The notes beneath the pieces were generated by a model. The model was not told the origin of the DNA. It made no database searches and saw only the letters and a list, made by a program, of their open reading frames with translations. From a bacterium (GTDB taxonomy: Bacteria; JACRDZ01; JAQUKH01), in NCBI GenBank assembly GCA_028719205.1, contig JAQUKH010000001.1, forward strand, positions 1-64,000: 64,000 nt of DNA, written 5' to 3'. How positions within the stretch are numbered: the first letter of the stretch is position 1; the number at the start of each line of letters is the position of its first letter. Positions 1 through 8,781 of the stretch are shown piece after piece. A program made the position numbers and the translations under genes.

Positions 1-272
1 TCTTTGGTCATTCCTATGCCGGTATCTTCAATTGAAAATGTTCCCTCTTTTGGATCGATCTCGATCCGGATCTCGAGAGCTGTATCCTGATCAATAATAT
101 CCCTGTCGGTCAGCTCCTGAAAACGGATCTTATTAAGCGCGTCGGAAGCGTTAGAGATAAGCTCTCGTAAAAATATCTCAGGATGGGTGTATAATGAATG
201 AACAATTATGTTCAGCAGCTGCTTCATTTCCGCTTTATACTCAAATGTTTTCACTTTTTGTTTTTCAGCCAT
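1..272 (-). CDS. htpG: Molecular chaperone HtpG (Hsp90 family), N-terminal part
   Basis: The first 90 residues of a bacterial Hsp90; the rest lies outside the window. Hsp90 is a dimeric ATP-driven cytosolic chaperone. The visible part is the start of the GHKL ATPase domain: [10 protein letters not shown] carries the Asn that holds ATP-Mg, and EDTGIGMTK near the window edge is the first glycine-rich nucleotide motif. The start at 272 is fixed by an AGGAGA ribosome site six bases upstream and by the usual opening [20 protein letters not shown]. It follows purL on the same strand after a 46-base gap, so the two could share a transcript. Identity is clear; completeness cannot be judged. Confidence 0.95.
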   Translation of the reverse strand, partial: MAEKQKVKTFEYKAEMKQLLNIIVHSLYTHPEIFLRELISNASDALNKIRFQELTDRDIIDQDTALEIRIEIDPKEGTFSIEDTGIGMTK

Positions 273-318
273 GATGTTTCTCCTATTTTGGTTTTAAATG
301 GTGTGGAAACTATGCTCT

Positions 319-3300
319 TTACTTCCACCAATCCAGCGCGTTCTGGAATATCTTAATTCCCCATCCCGGTGCTTTTCCTTCTCGGGTCCACCTTGGATGC
401 TGGGTAGGCTGCATATGGCGTTCAGGATGCGGCATAAGTCCGAAAATATTGCCTTTTTCATTGCAGAGCCCGGCAATATTTTCCTGCGAACCGTTTGGGT
501 TATATTTGTGATATTGAAGCGCGTGAAGGTTATTTTTTAAGATGTTATCCAGCACTTTTTTGTTTGCAGTAATAAAACGCCCTTCACCATGAGCAATCGG
601 AACTTCAAGATAGTCTATCCCCTTTGTAAAAATACACGGGGATTTTTTGTTTGCTTTTAGATTGATCCATTCGCATTGATATGTTCCTGAGGTGTTCCAT
701 GTTAAAGTTACTCCCGGGAAACCCGGCAAAATTCCCATTTTAACAAGCACCTGAAATCCGTTACAGATACCCAAAACTAATTTATCCTTTTCCAGAAGTT
801 TATCTTTTAAAGATTCCATTTCCTTCGCCAAAACCATACCTGCGGAAATGTGATCACCGTATGAAAATCCGCCAGGGATTACTATTATTTGATAATTATT
901 CAGGTCTTTTAACTTCACAATTTCATTTATATGCTTCAGGTCAACTGTTGCCTTTAAACTTTCAAACGCGTAAACGCTTTCCGTATCACAATTTGTACCC
1001 GCGGTTCGAACGACCAAAACTCTTGCTTTTGATGAGATTTTCGAAGGTTTTGATATTTTTATTTTGTTTTTTATTGTTTCGATTTTTTTGGCCAGATCCT
1101 TTTTATATTTCAAAGTTTTCTGCCAGCATTTTTTTAAGGTCCATATATCAGTAACAATAATATTTTGTTCGTGTATCCCATGGACTATAAATTTAGCATC
1201 CTTTAAAACAAAGCCCAATTCCGATATATCAACATCGCTCATCATCTTTTTAAATATCTTTTCTTTATCAACAGGCACTTCAACGACAAATCTGCTATTT
1301 GATTCTGAAAATAGTATTTCATCATCATAAATCAGGTCATCTGACTTAATAATATTCCTTATATGTAAATTCATTCCATAACCGCCGGCGAAAGCCATTT
1401 CAGCGGCTGCTACCAGTAAACCGCCTTCAGAACAATCATGGCAGGAAACAACTGTCTTTTTTGTTATGGCCTGATGAAGTTTAGTCATCGTATATTTACA
1501 GTCTGAAACTCTTACAAACGGGACATCGCCGCCTTTAATATTGCGGGATAAATAATAATGCGACCCGCCTAATTCACGGTAAGTTTTTCCGACAAGATAG
1601 ATCTTATTACCAGGCGATTTTACATCCATGGTGATACAATCATTAACATCAGGTATAACAGATATCGCGGAGATTAAAAGTGTAGGAGGTATGCAAATCG
1701 TTGTGCCATCCGGAAGCGCGTATTCGTTATTTAAACTGTCTTTCCCTGAAATTATAGGTATCCCGTAACCATAACAAGCCTCTGTATAACCTTTTGTAGC
1801 GAGATACAGGCTTCCCAATCGGTCAGGTTTATTTGGATTTCCCCAGCTGTAATTCCCAAGTATTCCTGTAGGATTTGAAAAAGGATCCCCGCCAATGCTT
1901 ATTATCTGCCGTAAAGCTTCATTTACAGCGGACGCAGCCATATTTTCGGGGTTCAGATCACCGTATAATGGATTCATACCCGATGAAACGGCAATACCTC
2001 GGTTGCTGTCAAGCAATGGTTTAATAACGGCGGCGTCACCCGGTCCGTCATTAGCGCATCCTACAAGAGGCTTAATAACGCTTCCTGCCTGAACTTCATG
2101 GTCATAACAGCGTATTACCGCCTCTTTACTGCAGATATTCGGCATGGAAAGAATATTTTCCAGATATCCGGTTAAATTATCAGGCAGGCTGTATTTTACA
2201 AATACCGAGTTTGTTGGATTCCAGACGGCTTTCATTTCCTTTTTAGGAAGCCCGCCGCTTACAAAGGAAAGATCAAGATCGGACACCTGTTTATCTTCAT
2301 AAAAAAGTTCAAGTCTACCCGTGCCTGAAAATATACCGATATCTGTTGCTTCTACATCCTCAGAACCGCATAATTCTATCAATTTCTTGACATTTTCAGG
2401 AGGCACAGCAAGAATTATCCTTTCCTGAGCCTCTGATAACCATATCTCCCAAGCGGATAATCCGCTGTATTTTAAAGGAACTTTTTCAAGATTTACCTTT
2501 ACACCTGTTTTCTCACCCATCTCGCCGACTGCTGAAGCAAGCCCTGCCGCCCCGCAATCAGTAATAGCGCGGTATAACTTCAGGTCACGGCATTTAAGAA
2601 GGATATCGAACATCTTCTTTTCAACTATCGGATTACCGATCTGGACTGAACCGGAGGATATTTTCTCGGACTCTGATGTTAATTCACCTGAACTGAACGT
2701 TGCGCCGTGTAATCCGTCGCGTCCAACCCTTCCGCCGACCATTATAATATGGTCATTAACCTTTGGGTATGTTTTTTTACTGTATTCAATTGGCATGATC
2801 CCACCGGTACCGCAATAAACCAGAGGATTTCCGAGATAGCGTTCATCAAAATAAATTCCGCCGTTAACAGTGGGTATTCCCATATTATTTCCGCCGTCTT
2901 TGACCCCTGCTACCACTCCGGCCATTATTCTTTTTGGATGCAGAACCCCGGCAGGAAGTTTTTCATATGGATAATCCAGCGGCCCAAAGCAGAATGTGTC
3001 TGTGTTGAATATCAACCGTGCTCCAAGGCCTGTTCCGAACGGATCTCGATTTACACCCACGATCCCTGTGATCGCCCCTCCATAAGGTTCGAGCGCCGAC
3101 GGGCGGTTATGAGTTTCAACCTTAAAACAAATACCGTGTTCATTATCAAATTTAATAACGCCTGAATTATCAATAAAGACCGACAGGCAATAATCCCTGT
3201 TTAATTTTTGAGTAACATTTTTTATCATTTTAAAAAGGCTTCCCACATTTCTACCGTTAAAAATAATATCCGCCTTGAAAGTTTTGTGCACGCAGTGTTC

Positions 3301-3966
3301 TCCCCACGCGGCCGCGATATGTTCCAATTCCACATCTGTGGGATTTCGTTTTATTTTTTGAAAATAACTCCTGATGGCCTTCATTTCGTTTAAGTCAAGC
3401 CAAAGGCGGTTTTGTGAAAGTTTTACTAACTCTTCGTCTGTTGAATTTAAAATGGGAACTTCAGTAAAAGCATATTCAGGTTTCTGCGGCGCAATAATTA
3501 TATTTTCTTTATCTTTTATCCTGTGTTCAATAACCTTATTGTAAAGTAATTTTTCTGAAATAAGATCAAGCTCATTTTTGGAGAGCGTACCGCCCAAAAG
3601 ATATTTTCTTCCGGTTTTAACCTCAAAATATTTTTTTATACCGAGGCTTTTAACACCTTTTTTTATCGCGTCGCTCCAAAGTACCAGAACGCCGGGGTTA
3701 GTATTGATCTCAATTACGCTGAAAGACTTTTCAATAAACAGGTTTGAATTTACGGCATATTCCTCTATAATCGGATCTGCCAGAAATTTTTGGCAGATAG
3801 TTTCCATTTCAGTCAGAGTAAGATCTCCTTCAAAATAGAAAGTCTTTAACTCAATAGCCTCTTTAACAGTCGATATTCCAAGATCCTTGATCTTACTTTT
3901 GATCCCGTGCCCGGATATATCATATATTTTATTTTTACAGCCGATCTCAACCTTATATGTGTTCAT
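319..3966 (-). CDS. purL: Phosphoribosylformylglycinamidine synthase, single chain (PurS-PurS-PurL-PurQ)
   Basis: Makes FGAM from FGAR, ATP and glutamine in purine synthesis, in the cytosol. The 1215 residues read in order as: two tandem PurS-like units (about 1-78 and 80-155), a small-type PurL synthetase (about 175-960, with WGEHCVHKTF and two AIRS-like halves), and a class I glutaminase PurQ (about 970-1215) with nucleophile Cys1068 in GICNGFQ and the His1180/Glu1182 pair in LMPHPER. Many bacteria make PurS, PurL and PurQ separately; proteobacterial large PurL is also one chain but about 80 residues longer and has a different N-terminal region. The ATG at 3966 has GGAG four bases upstream. 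The fused order is seen; the PurS assignment rests on length and pattern. Confidence 0.93.
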   Translation of the reverse strand: MNTYKVEIGCKNKIYDISGHGIKSKIKDLGISTVKEAIELKTFYFEGDLTLTEMETICQKFLADPIIEEYAVNSNLFIEKSFSVIEINTNPGVLVLWSDAIKKGVKSLGIKKYFEVKTGRKYLLGGTLSKNELDLISEKLLYNKVIEHRIKDKENIIIAPQKPEYAFTEVPILNSTDEELVKLSQNRLWLDLNEMKAIRSYFQKIKRNPTDVELEHIAAAWGEHCVHKTFKADIIFNGRNVGSLFKMIKNVTQKLNRDYCLSVFIDNSGVIKFDNEHGICFKVETHNRPSALEPYGGAITGIVGVNRDPFGTGLGARLIFNTDTFCFGPLDYPYEKLPAGVLHPKRIMAGVVAGVKDGGNNMGIPTVNGGIYFDERYLGNPLVYCGTGGIMPIEYSKKTYPKVNDHIIMVGGRVGRDGLHGATFSSGELTSESEKISSGSVQIGNPIVEKKMFDILLKCRDLKLYRAITDCGAAGLASAVGEMGEKTGVKVNLEKVPLKYSGLSAWEIWLSEAQERIILAVPPENVKKLIELCGSEDVEATDIGIFSGTGRLELFYEDKQVSDLDLSFVSGGLPKKEMKAVWNPTNSVFVKYSLPDNLTGYLENILSMPNICSKEAVIRCYDHEVQAGSVIKPLVGCANDGPGDAAVIKPLLDSNRGIAVSSGMNPLYGDLNPENMAASAVNEALRQIISIGGDPFSNPTGILGNYSWGNPNKPDRLGSLYLATKGYTEACYGYGIPIISGKDSLNNEYALPDGTTICIPPTLLISAISVIPDVNDCITMDVKSPGNKIYLVGKTYRELGGSHYYLSRNIKGGDVPFVRVSDCKYTMTKLHQAITKKTVVSCHDCSEGGLLVAAAEMAFAGGYGMNLHIRNIIKSDDLIYDDEILFSESNSRFVVEVPVDKEKIFKKMMSDVDISELGFVLKDAKFIVHGIHEQNIIVTDIWTLKKCWQKTLKYKKDLAKKIETIKNKIKISKPSKISSKARVLVVRTAGTNCDTESVYAFESLKATVDLKHINEIVKLKDLNNYQIIVIPGGFSYGDHISAGMVLAKEMESLKDKLLEKDKLVLGICNGFQVLVKMGILPGFPGVTLTWNTSGTYQCEWINLKANKKSPCIFTKGIDYLEVPIAHGEGRFITANKKVLDNILKNNLHALQYHKYNPNGSQENIAGLCNEKGNIFGLMPHPERHMQPTQHPRWTREGKAPGWGIKIFQNALDWWK

Positions 3967-3991
3967 CTTACTCCATGTACCACCCCTTATC

Positions 3992-4010
3992 CCCTCCTTA
4001 CCAAGGAGGG
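3992..4010. repeat. Short G/C-rich palindrome upstream of purL
   Basis: An 8-base inverted repeat (CCCTCCTT, three bases, AAGGAGGG) sits in a C-then-G-rich tract at 3983-4020, between the proteolipid-like gene and purL. It is much richer in G+C than its surroundings. Such CCCTCC/GGAGGG palindromes are often dispersed intergenic repeats, and the hairpin could also end the upstream transcript, although there is no clean U-tract on the minus strand. Confidence 0.5.
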
Positions 4011-4022
4011 CTTGGGGGAGGT

Positions 4023-4409
4023 TTATAATAAAATTAAAAGTGTCGAAATAACAAAACTTAAAAGCACAATTGATTCAGGTAAAAGCATTAATATAATTAA
4101 ACCGCCTAAAGTTTCAGGTTTTTCGGTAACTGTTCCTAATCCCATTCCGATAACCTTGAATTGCACGGCGATCGTGCTTAATATCCCGACTATTAAAACA
4201 ACCCCTGCTGTGACCCTTGTCACCATCTTAAGCCTGATATTACTCTCAATTTTATCCTGATCGCCCTTGTCTTTAAAAATATTTTCCAGATCAAATAATC
4301 TGCTTTGTGTTTTCTCTGAAGTAACATTTGGCTCTTGAGCTTTAACCAAAGGCATTATCATAAAATAAATACCTGTTATCAATATTATTAAATAAAATAA
4401 TTTTCGCAA
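4023..4409 (-). CDS. Second A/V-ATPase proteolipid-like (subunit K/c) protein with a signal peptide
   Basis: The last 60 residues form a two-helix hairpin closely resembling the operon's subunit K at 12903-13196. The loop here reads TEKPETLGGLIILMLLPES, against AEKPELAGTIFILVAIPET in K, and the ion-carrying glutamate is kept as Glu112. Unlike K, the protein starts with a hydrophobic signal-like segment (about 1-24) followed by some 40 charged residues. The start is TTG at 4409, with GGGAG seven bases upstream; it abuts the stop of the 45-residue gene before it. It lies outside the main ATPase operon under the promoter at 4571-4599. It could be an alternative rotor subunit, an assembly factor or a separate membrane protein; the homology is clear, the role is not. 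Confidence 0.75.
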   Translation of the reverse strand: MRKLFYLIILITGIYFMIMPLVKAQEPNVTSEKTQSRLFDLENIFKDKGDQDKIESNIRLKMVTRVTAGVVLIVGILSTIAVQFKVIGMGLGTVTEKPETLGGLIILMLLPESIVLLSFVISTLLILL

Positions 4410-4547
4410 CTAAGTTCTCCCTTTTTTAGCATTACTTTTGATCAGCTTTTTAGCATATTTATAAACCTCAACAAAAAAAACAGTTTTAATTAAAATATAT
4501 ATGATATAAGCCGATAATATTATCAGTAAAGTTGATGAAAACATCAT
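4410..4547 (-). CDS. Small single-span membrane protein, 45 residues
   Basis: An open frame starting at two consecutive ATG codons (4547 or 4544) and stopping with TAG directly before the TTG start of the proteolipid-like gene. The product begins MMFSSTLLIILSAYIIYI, one transmembrane helix, then a basic tail ending KKLIKSNAKKGRT. Support comes from the promoter at 4571-4599, an AGGT ribosome site and tight coupling to the next gene. Its layout (MMFS start, helix, then a basic segment with a KL.KSN or KLANSE pattern) resembles the N-terminus of the 141-residue protein at 5019-5444, so the two may be related. I do not recognise a family. Confidence 0.6.
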   Translation of the reverse strand: MMFSSTLLIILSAYIIYILIKTVFFVEVYKYAKKLIKSNAKKGRT

Positions 4548-4570
4548 TTGACCTGTAATTAAATAAAGAG

Positions 4571-4599
4571 ATTTTACTATTTTTATGGTTATCAGTCAA
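4571..4599 (-). promoter_or_regulatory. Promoter for the small membrane protein and proteolipid-like pair
   Basis: On the minus strand a TTGACT -35 box (4594-4599) and a TAAAAT -10 box (4571-4576) are 17 bases apart. The predicted start of RNA is near 4564, giving a leader of about 17 bases. It diverges from the promoter at 4620-4648. Confidence 0.6.
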
Positions 4600-4619
4600 T
4601 TCATTTTATAATAAAGCTG

Positions 4620-4648
4620 TTGACAGTAAATTAAAGCTGAATTAAAAT
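4620..4648 (+). promoter_or_regulatory. Promoter for the 112-residue gene
   Basis: A perfect TTGACA -35 box (4620-4625) and TAAAAT -10 box (4643-4648) with a 17-base spacer, about 30 bases upstream of the start codon at 4680. Confidence 0.65.
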
Positions 4649-4679
4649 AACATAGTTAAATAAACCAAGAGGAGAATTT

Positions 4680-5018
4680 ATGGTAAACAACGTTACAGAT
4701 GAAGAGTTAGGCATAAAATCGTTCCATCTCCGCCGAGACAGGGCTGTAGAACAAAGCATTGAAAAGATCAGGCAAAAAGTAGGTAATGACTGGATTCTTC
4801 TGTCCTTCAAGGATACTCAGACACTGCACTGGATCTTAGGCGAGATATGGTCGTTTATAGCGCATGATAATTGGGATAAAATATTGTTCAGCGAAATTGA
4901 ATTTAAAGACCTTAAAAAAGTATTATCCATCTCCGAAGATATTATGTCGCGTAAAAAAATGGGCGGTGCCGGGCTGGATCAGATACATAAAATACTCGCT
5001 TCAAAAAAATTAGGATAG
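4680..5018 (+). CDS. Hypothetical protein, 112 residues
   Basis: A small soluble protein with no signal peptide or membrane helix that I can see. It is mixed alpha/charged, with an aromatic central block (TLHWILGEIWSFIAHDNW) and a C-terminal glycine stretch (KKMGGAGLDQIH). The ATG has GAGGAG just upstream and a strong promoter at 4620-4648, so it is very likely expressed. It is one of the few plus-strand genes here and converges on the 141-residue gene, whose stop codon is the next base. I do not recognise the family. Its place between ATPase-related genes may be chance. Confidence 0.7.
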   Translation: MVNNVTDEELGIKSFHLRRDRAVEQSIEKIRQKVGNDWILLSFKDTQTLHWILGEIWSFIAHDNWDKILFSEIEFKDLKKVLSISEDIMSRKKMGGAGLDQIHKILASKKLG

Positions 5019-5444
5019 TTATTTCTTGAATTTTATTTTAAAAAGCGGTTCATTATTGATACCGTAATCATCGTCGTCATTTTTCGCGGGGATTTCTTTT
5101 TGTTTATTGATGTGGACGGTCTTTTTTCCTGGGATGTCAGTTAAATATTTATCATCTTTTTCTAAAAATAATTCATATTTAGCCAGCGCAATATTTCTTG
5201 AATACTCGATGCCTGAAACTCTTCTGAAAACGCTGTCTTCATACCACATTTGTAATTCAATGTCACTTACTTCCTTTAATCTTTTTTTAATATCCAGTCT
5301 TTTTTTATAATCTTTTTTTGCTTCTTCACTATTGGCTAATTTATTACCATACCTGGTGAATCGCATGAACAAAGATAATTTAAAACTTAAATATATAAAA
5401 AAAGCTACAAAATATAGTAGTATAAATTTGAAGCTAAACATCAA
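5019..5444 (-). CDS. Membrane-anchored hypothetical protein, 141 residues, end of the ATPase operon
   Basis: One N-terminal transmembrane helix (about residues 5-27) followed by a charged, probably helical cytoplasmic part (KRLDIKKRLKEVSDIELQMW) and a low-complexity tail with NDDDDYG. It lies 39 bases downstream of the 389-residue gene and so is probably the last gene of the A/V-ATPase transcript. The N-terminal layout resembles the 45-residue protein at 4410-4547. The second residue of the double-Met start could also be the true start. Function unknown; a role in anchoring or assembling the ATPase is only a guess from position. Confidence 0.65.
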   Translation of the reverse strand: MMFSFKFILLYFVAFFIYLSFKLSLFMRFTRYGNKLANSEEAKKDYKKRLDIKKRLKEVSDIELQMWYEDSVFRRVSGIEYSRNIALAKYELFLEKDDKYLTDIPGKKTVHINKQKEIPAKNDDDDYGINNEPLFKIKFKK

Positions 5445-5483
5445 TATTTTGGGATAACATAGAGGTGTTTAATAATATTAGGC

Positions 5484-6653
5484 CTAAGTAAACTTAATAA
5501 ACGCTGTAGGCGGTTTTTTAAATACTTTACTTTTCTTTTTCGATGAAAAACTTAACCCCAGGGAGAATTTTGGTTTCGGAGGAGTTGGAGCTGCCAGTAA
5601 TTCAATAACAAAATCGACCATTCCGTATAATACAGGGAATTTAAATGACTTGTCATTTTCAAAAATTTCAACCTCGTCATTATTCTTAAATATGAATGTT
5701 TTGTCTCCAAGGATATCTTTTGAAATTATTACATTAAAATTTCTTTTTTGCCATCTGGCAATTTCTAAAAGATTAAGGGCAAATGATAAATTATCAATTT
5801 CATCAGCCTTAGAAACAAGATTACCGGCTTTTAAATACGCTGTTAACTGTGTTTTATAAGATTTACTCTTACTATATTCTCTGACCTCTTTAAGTACCCA
5901 GTTCTTGTATATTTCTTTTTGCTCTTGAGTCGAATCATTTATATAAAAAATATTGTGTGCCGTAATTTCAGATTGAGATTCGTCTTTTTTTACATTAGAA
6001 GTTTTGTCCTGCATTTCTTTAACGTTGAAACGGTTAAATGCTTTAATTACCTCTTTATATTTAGGATTTTGAAGTTTTTCAGTCAGTTGAAGCAATCTGC
6101 TGTCGTCAAATTGAAATAATGCTAAAGGAGCAAGATCATGGCCCCGGGTAAGTTCTAATAATGGTTCTATTTTCTTAAAAAAGCCGTTTATATTAATTAA
6201 AACTTTGCTTATTAAAGCTTTTAACTGTTTCTTAATTTCAATGGTGGATTTTTCTTTTATCAGATCTTCGTAATCTTTGTTAATTGAATTATTAAAAAAT
6301 GTAACAGCATTAGTAAAAAATGCGCTTGTTTTTTTGTTTTCTTTTAATATCTTAAACTCATTAATAACCTTTTCTGCCATCCAATACGAATCTGCCGGAT
6401 GGTCCTTAGTTAAAGGCTGAATGTTCTTAAAAGAATAATGATCCAATATACCTTGGATAATGAAATAATTTAACCATTGCTCGGCAGGAACTTCCTCTAA
6501 ATTTTTAATTACGGGATTTTGAAGATAAAATAAAGAAAAAAGATCTGTTTTAAGATCAGAGTCATTTGTTCCGGTAGCTGAAGGCTTATTTAAACTATTG
6601 AATATTTCAATAGTTTGATCTGTCGTTTCTATTACAAGTTTATCTGCTGACAT
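5484..6653 (-). CDS. Hypothetical protein, 389 residues, encoded directly after ATPase subunit D
   Basis: A soluble, largely helical protein with a lysine-rich C-terminal tail (SSKKKSKVFKKPPTAF). No signal peptide, membrane helix or catalytic motif is visible. The middle part is coiled-coil-like (NVKKDESQSE, STQEQKEIYKNWV), and near residues 315-345 there is a beta-like stretch (VIISKDILGDKTFIFKN). It begins 39 bases after subunit D in the same direction with GAGG upstream, so it is very probably part of the ATPase operon. It matches none of the ATPase subunits I know. It may be an accessory or assembly factor peculiar to this lineage. Confidence 0.75.
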   Translation of the reverse strand: MSADKLVIETTDQTIEIFNSLNKPSATGTNDSDLKTDLFSLFYLQNPVIKNLEEVPAEQWLNYFIIQGILDHYSFKNIQPLTKDHPADSYWMAEKVINEFKILKENKKTSAFFTNAVTFFNNSINKDYEDLIKEKSTIEIKKQLKALISKVLININGFFKKIEPLLELTRGHDLAPLALFQFDDSRLLQLTEKLQNPKYKEVIKAFNRFNVKEMQDKTSNVKKDESQSEITAHNIFYINDSTQEQKEIYKNWVLKEVREYSKSKSYKTQLTAYLKAGNLVSKADEIDNLSFALNLLEIARWQKRNFNVIISKDILGDKTFIFKNNDEVEIFENDKSFKFPVLYGMVDFVIELLAAPTPPKPKFSLGLSFSSKKKSKVFKKPPTAFIKFT

Positions 6654-6692
6654 TTAGAGCCTCCTCATTATATAAATAAAAACCTTATTATT

Positions 6693-7352
6693 TTATTTTT
6701 GTTTTTCCTGTTCGATCAATTTTTTATTTTTTTCTATTGATTTTTTAACTTTCTTTAGACGGAACAGGTCCTCGCGCGCGCGTTCCTCCAGGGTCATTTT
6801 AATAAATGTTACTTGTTCTTTTAAGGCAGGAACAACTATATGTTCTAAAGCGTTTACGCGGCGGTTAGTTTTTTGAATTTCTTCACCAAGACGTCTAAGC
6901 CTGGTTTCAATGTGCGCGTTATCAATAATTACATCGACTATTTTTTCAAATTTTTCCGCTGTTTCACTGATACGGCTGCTTACTCCGGCGATACTGTATC
7001 CTCTGGAAAACTGATTTCTAAGCGGGCTTACACCTTTTGTTACTACAGGTAACGGTACACCCATAACCTGAGTACCTGTAATTGTCGCGGTGACATTCGA
7101 TTTTGTCGCGAAACTGGCAGATTTAACGGTTATCATACCGTCAACAGCCTGAGCGGTAGCCAGTGAGTATTGCCCTTCCGCTAAAGCGCGCTGCAAAAAA
7201 TTACTCATACGAAGGGCATGATCAAGAACTTTCATGAATTCCATCATTAAAGCGTCCCGTTTCTGCTTTAAAAGTTCTTTACCTTGATTAGCCAGATTTA
7301 TCTGGGTTTTTTTCAGTAATAGTTCTGTTCTTGTAGGGCTGGATGACTCCAT
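6693..7352 (-). CDS. atpD: A/V-type ATPase subunit D (central stalk)
   Basis: Subunit D is the rotor shaft inside the A3B3 head, linking it to the proteolipid ring. The 219-residue protein starts SSSPTRTELLLKKTQINLANQGKELLKQKRD, the hallmark opening of the family, and has a long N-terminal helix, a central beta/glycine-rich section and a long C-terminal helix (RRVNALEHIVVPALKEQ) that pairs with the first as a coiled coil. The length matches the family. It follows subunit B by 28 bases. Confidence 0.95.
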   Translation of the reverse strand: MESSSPTRTELLLKKTQINLANQGKELLKQKRDALMMEFMKVLDHALRMSNFLQRALAEGQYSLATAQAVDGMITVKSASFATKSNVTATITGTQVMGVPLPVVTKGVSPLRNQFSRGYSIAGVSSRISETAEKFEKIVDVIIDNAHIETRLRRLGEEIQKTNRRVNALEHIVVPALKEQVTFIKMTLEERAREDLFRLKKVKKSIEKNKKLIEQEKQK

Positions 7353-7380
7353 AAATTATTTTTGTCCTCTTATCTCAAGT

Positions 7381-8778
7381 TTATTCTGTTTTAGTTTTTA
7401 CCCTGTATTTAGCAATATGTTCTTTCTTGACCTGCTTTAATTCGCCATCCGGATACGCGGATACCAATTCCCATCCCATATCCAATGTTTGCTCAATGGT
7501 CCTGTCCTCATTACCTTGAGAAATAAAGAACTTTTCAAAATCATCGGCGAATTTTAAATGTTTTCTGTCTAATTCCGACAAAGCTTCTTCACCGACAATT
7601 GCCACCAATCTTCTCAGGTCACGGCCCTGCGCGTAACTGGCATATAACTGGTTCGCGATACCGCGATGATCTTCTCTTGTTTTTCCGTCACCTATACCCA
7701 TATTCATCAAACGTGAAAGACATGGAAGAACATCTATCGGAGGGAAAACACCTCTTCTGAATAGTGAACGGCTTAGAACGATCTGGCCTTCTGTGATATA
7801 ACCTGTTAAATCCGGTATAGGATGCGTAATATCGTCATCAGGCATCGTTAAAATAACAAGCTGTGTTATGGAGCCTTTTTTTCCTTTAATCCTTCCAGCT
7901 CTTTCATAAATAGTTGAAAGGTCGGTGTACATATATCCCGGATAACCGCGCCTGCCGGGAACTTCTTCACGCGCAGTTGATATTTCACGCAACGCTTCGC
8001 AATAGTTTGTCATATCGGTTAATATTACCAGTACCTGCATGTCTTGTTTGAATGCCAGATACTCAGCAACAGTCAAAGCGCACCTGGGAGTAACAATACG
8101 TTCAATTGTCGGGTCATCAGCGAGATTTAAGAAAAACACGACTTTTTGCAGAGCGCCGGTTTGCTCAAAATTCTTTTGAAAAAATGAAGCCTCCCTGTTA
8201 GTGATACCCATAGCTCCAAAAACTATCGCGAATTCTTCCCCGCTTTTAACTTTTGCCTGCTGAATAATTTGCGCGATCAATTCATTAGCAGGTAAACCGG
8301 AACCTGAAAAGATCGGCAGTTTCTGGCCACGGACCAGTGTATTTAACCCGTCGATCGCGGAAATACCGGTCTGTATAAAATCTCTCGGTTCAGCTCTTGA
8401 ATAGGGATTGATCGGAGAACCGGCAATTTCAAGCATTTCGTCGGGTATTATTTCAGGGCCGCCATCGATCGGTTTTCCAAAACCATTCAAGACCCTTCCC
8501 ATCATGTCTACTGAAACACCTATTTTAGCTACTTCACCTTTAAATTTTACAGTTGTTTTATCAGCATCTATACCCTGCGTACCCTCAAATATTTGAACGC
8601 AAGCCATTTCTTCTGAAATTTCCAGTACCTGCCCATTTCGCACTTTCCCATCCGGTAAGGTAATTTCAACCATTTCTCCATATGAAACACCTTTTATTCC
8701 CTTTAGGAAAACTAAAGGGCCGGTAACATAATTTACTGTCCGGTATTCACTAGAGACTAACTTTATTTTATTTGACAT
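7381..8778 (-). CDS. atpB: A/V-type ATPase subunit B (regulatory, non-catalytic)
   Basis: The 465-residue subunit alternates with A in the head. The family pattern is clear: [20 protein letters not shown] at the start, the phosphate-loop remnant [13 protein letters not shown] in place of a true P-loop (as expected for B), then [30 protein letters not shown] and the C-terminal [17 protein letters not shown]. It starts three bases after the stop of subunit A. Which ion the enzyme moves cannot be read from this subunit. Confidence 0.97.
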   Translation of the reverse strand: MSNKIKLVSSEYRTVNYVTGPLVFLKGIKGVSYGEMVEITLPDGKVRNGQVLEISEEMACVQIFEGTQGIDADKTTVKFKGEVAKIGVSVDMMGRVLNGFGKPIDGGPEIIPDEMLEIAGSPINPYSRAEPRDFIQTGISAIDGLNTLVRGQKLPIFSGSGLPANELIAQIIQQAKVKSGEEFAIVFGAMGITNREASFFQKNFEQTGALQKVVFFLNLADDPTIERIVTPRCALTVAEYLAFKQDMQVLVILTDMTNYCEALREISTAREEVPGRRGYPGYMYTDLSTIYERAGRIKGKKGSITQLVILTMPDDDITHPIPDLTGYITEGQIVLSRSLFRRGVFPPIDVLPCLSRLMNMGIGDGKTREDHRGIANQLYASYAQGRDLRRLVAIVGEEALSELDRKHLKFADDFEKFFISQGNEDRTIEQTLDMGWELVSAYPDGELKQVKKEHIAKYRVKTKTE

Positions 8779-8781
8779 TTT

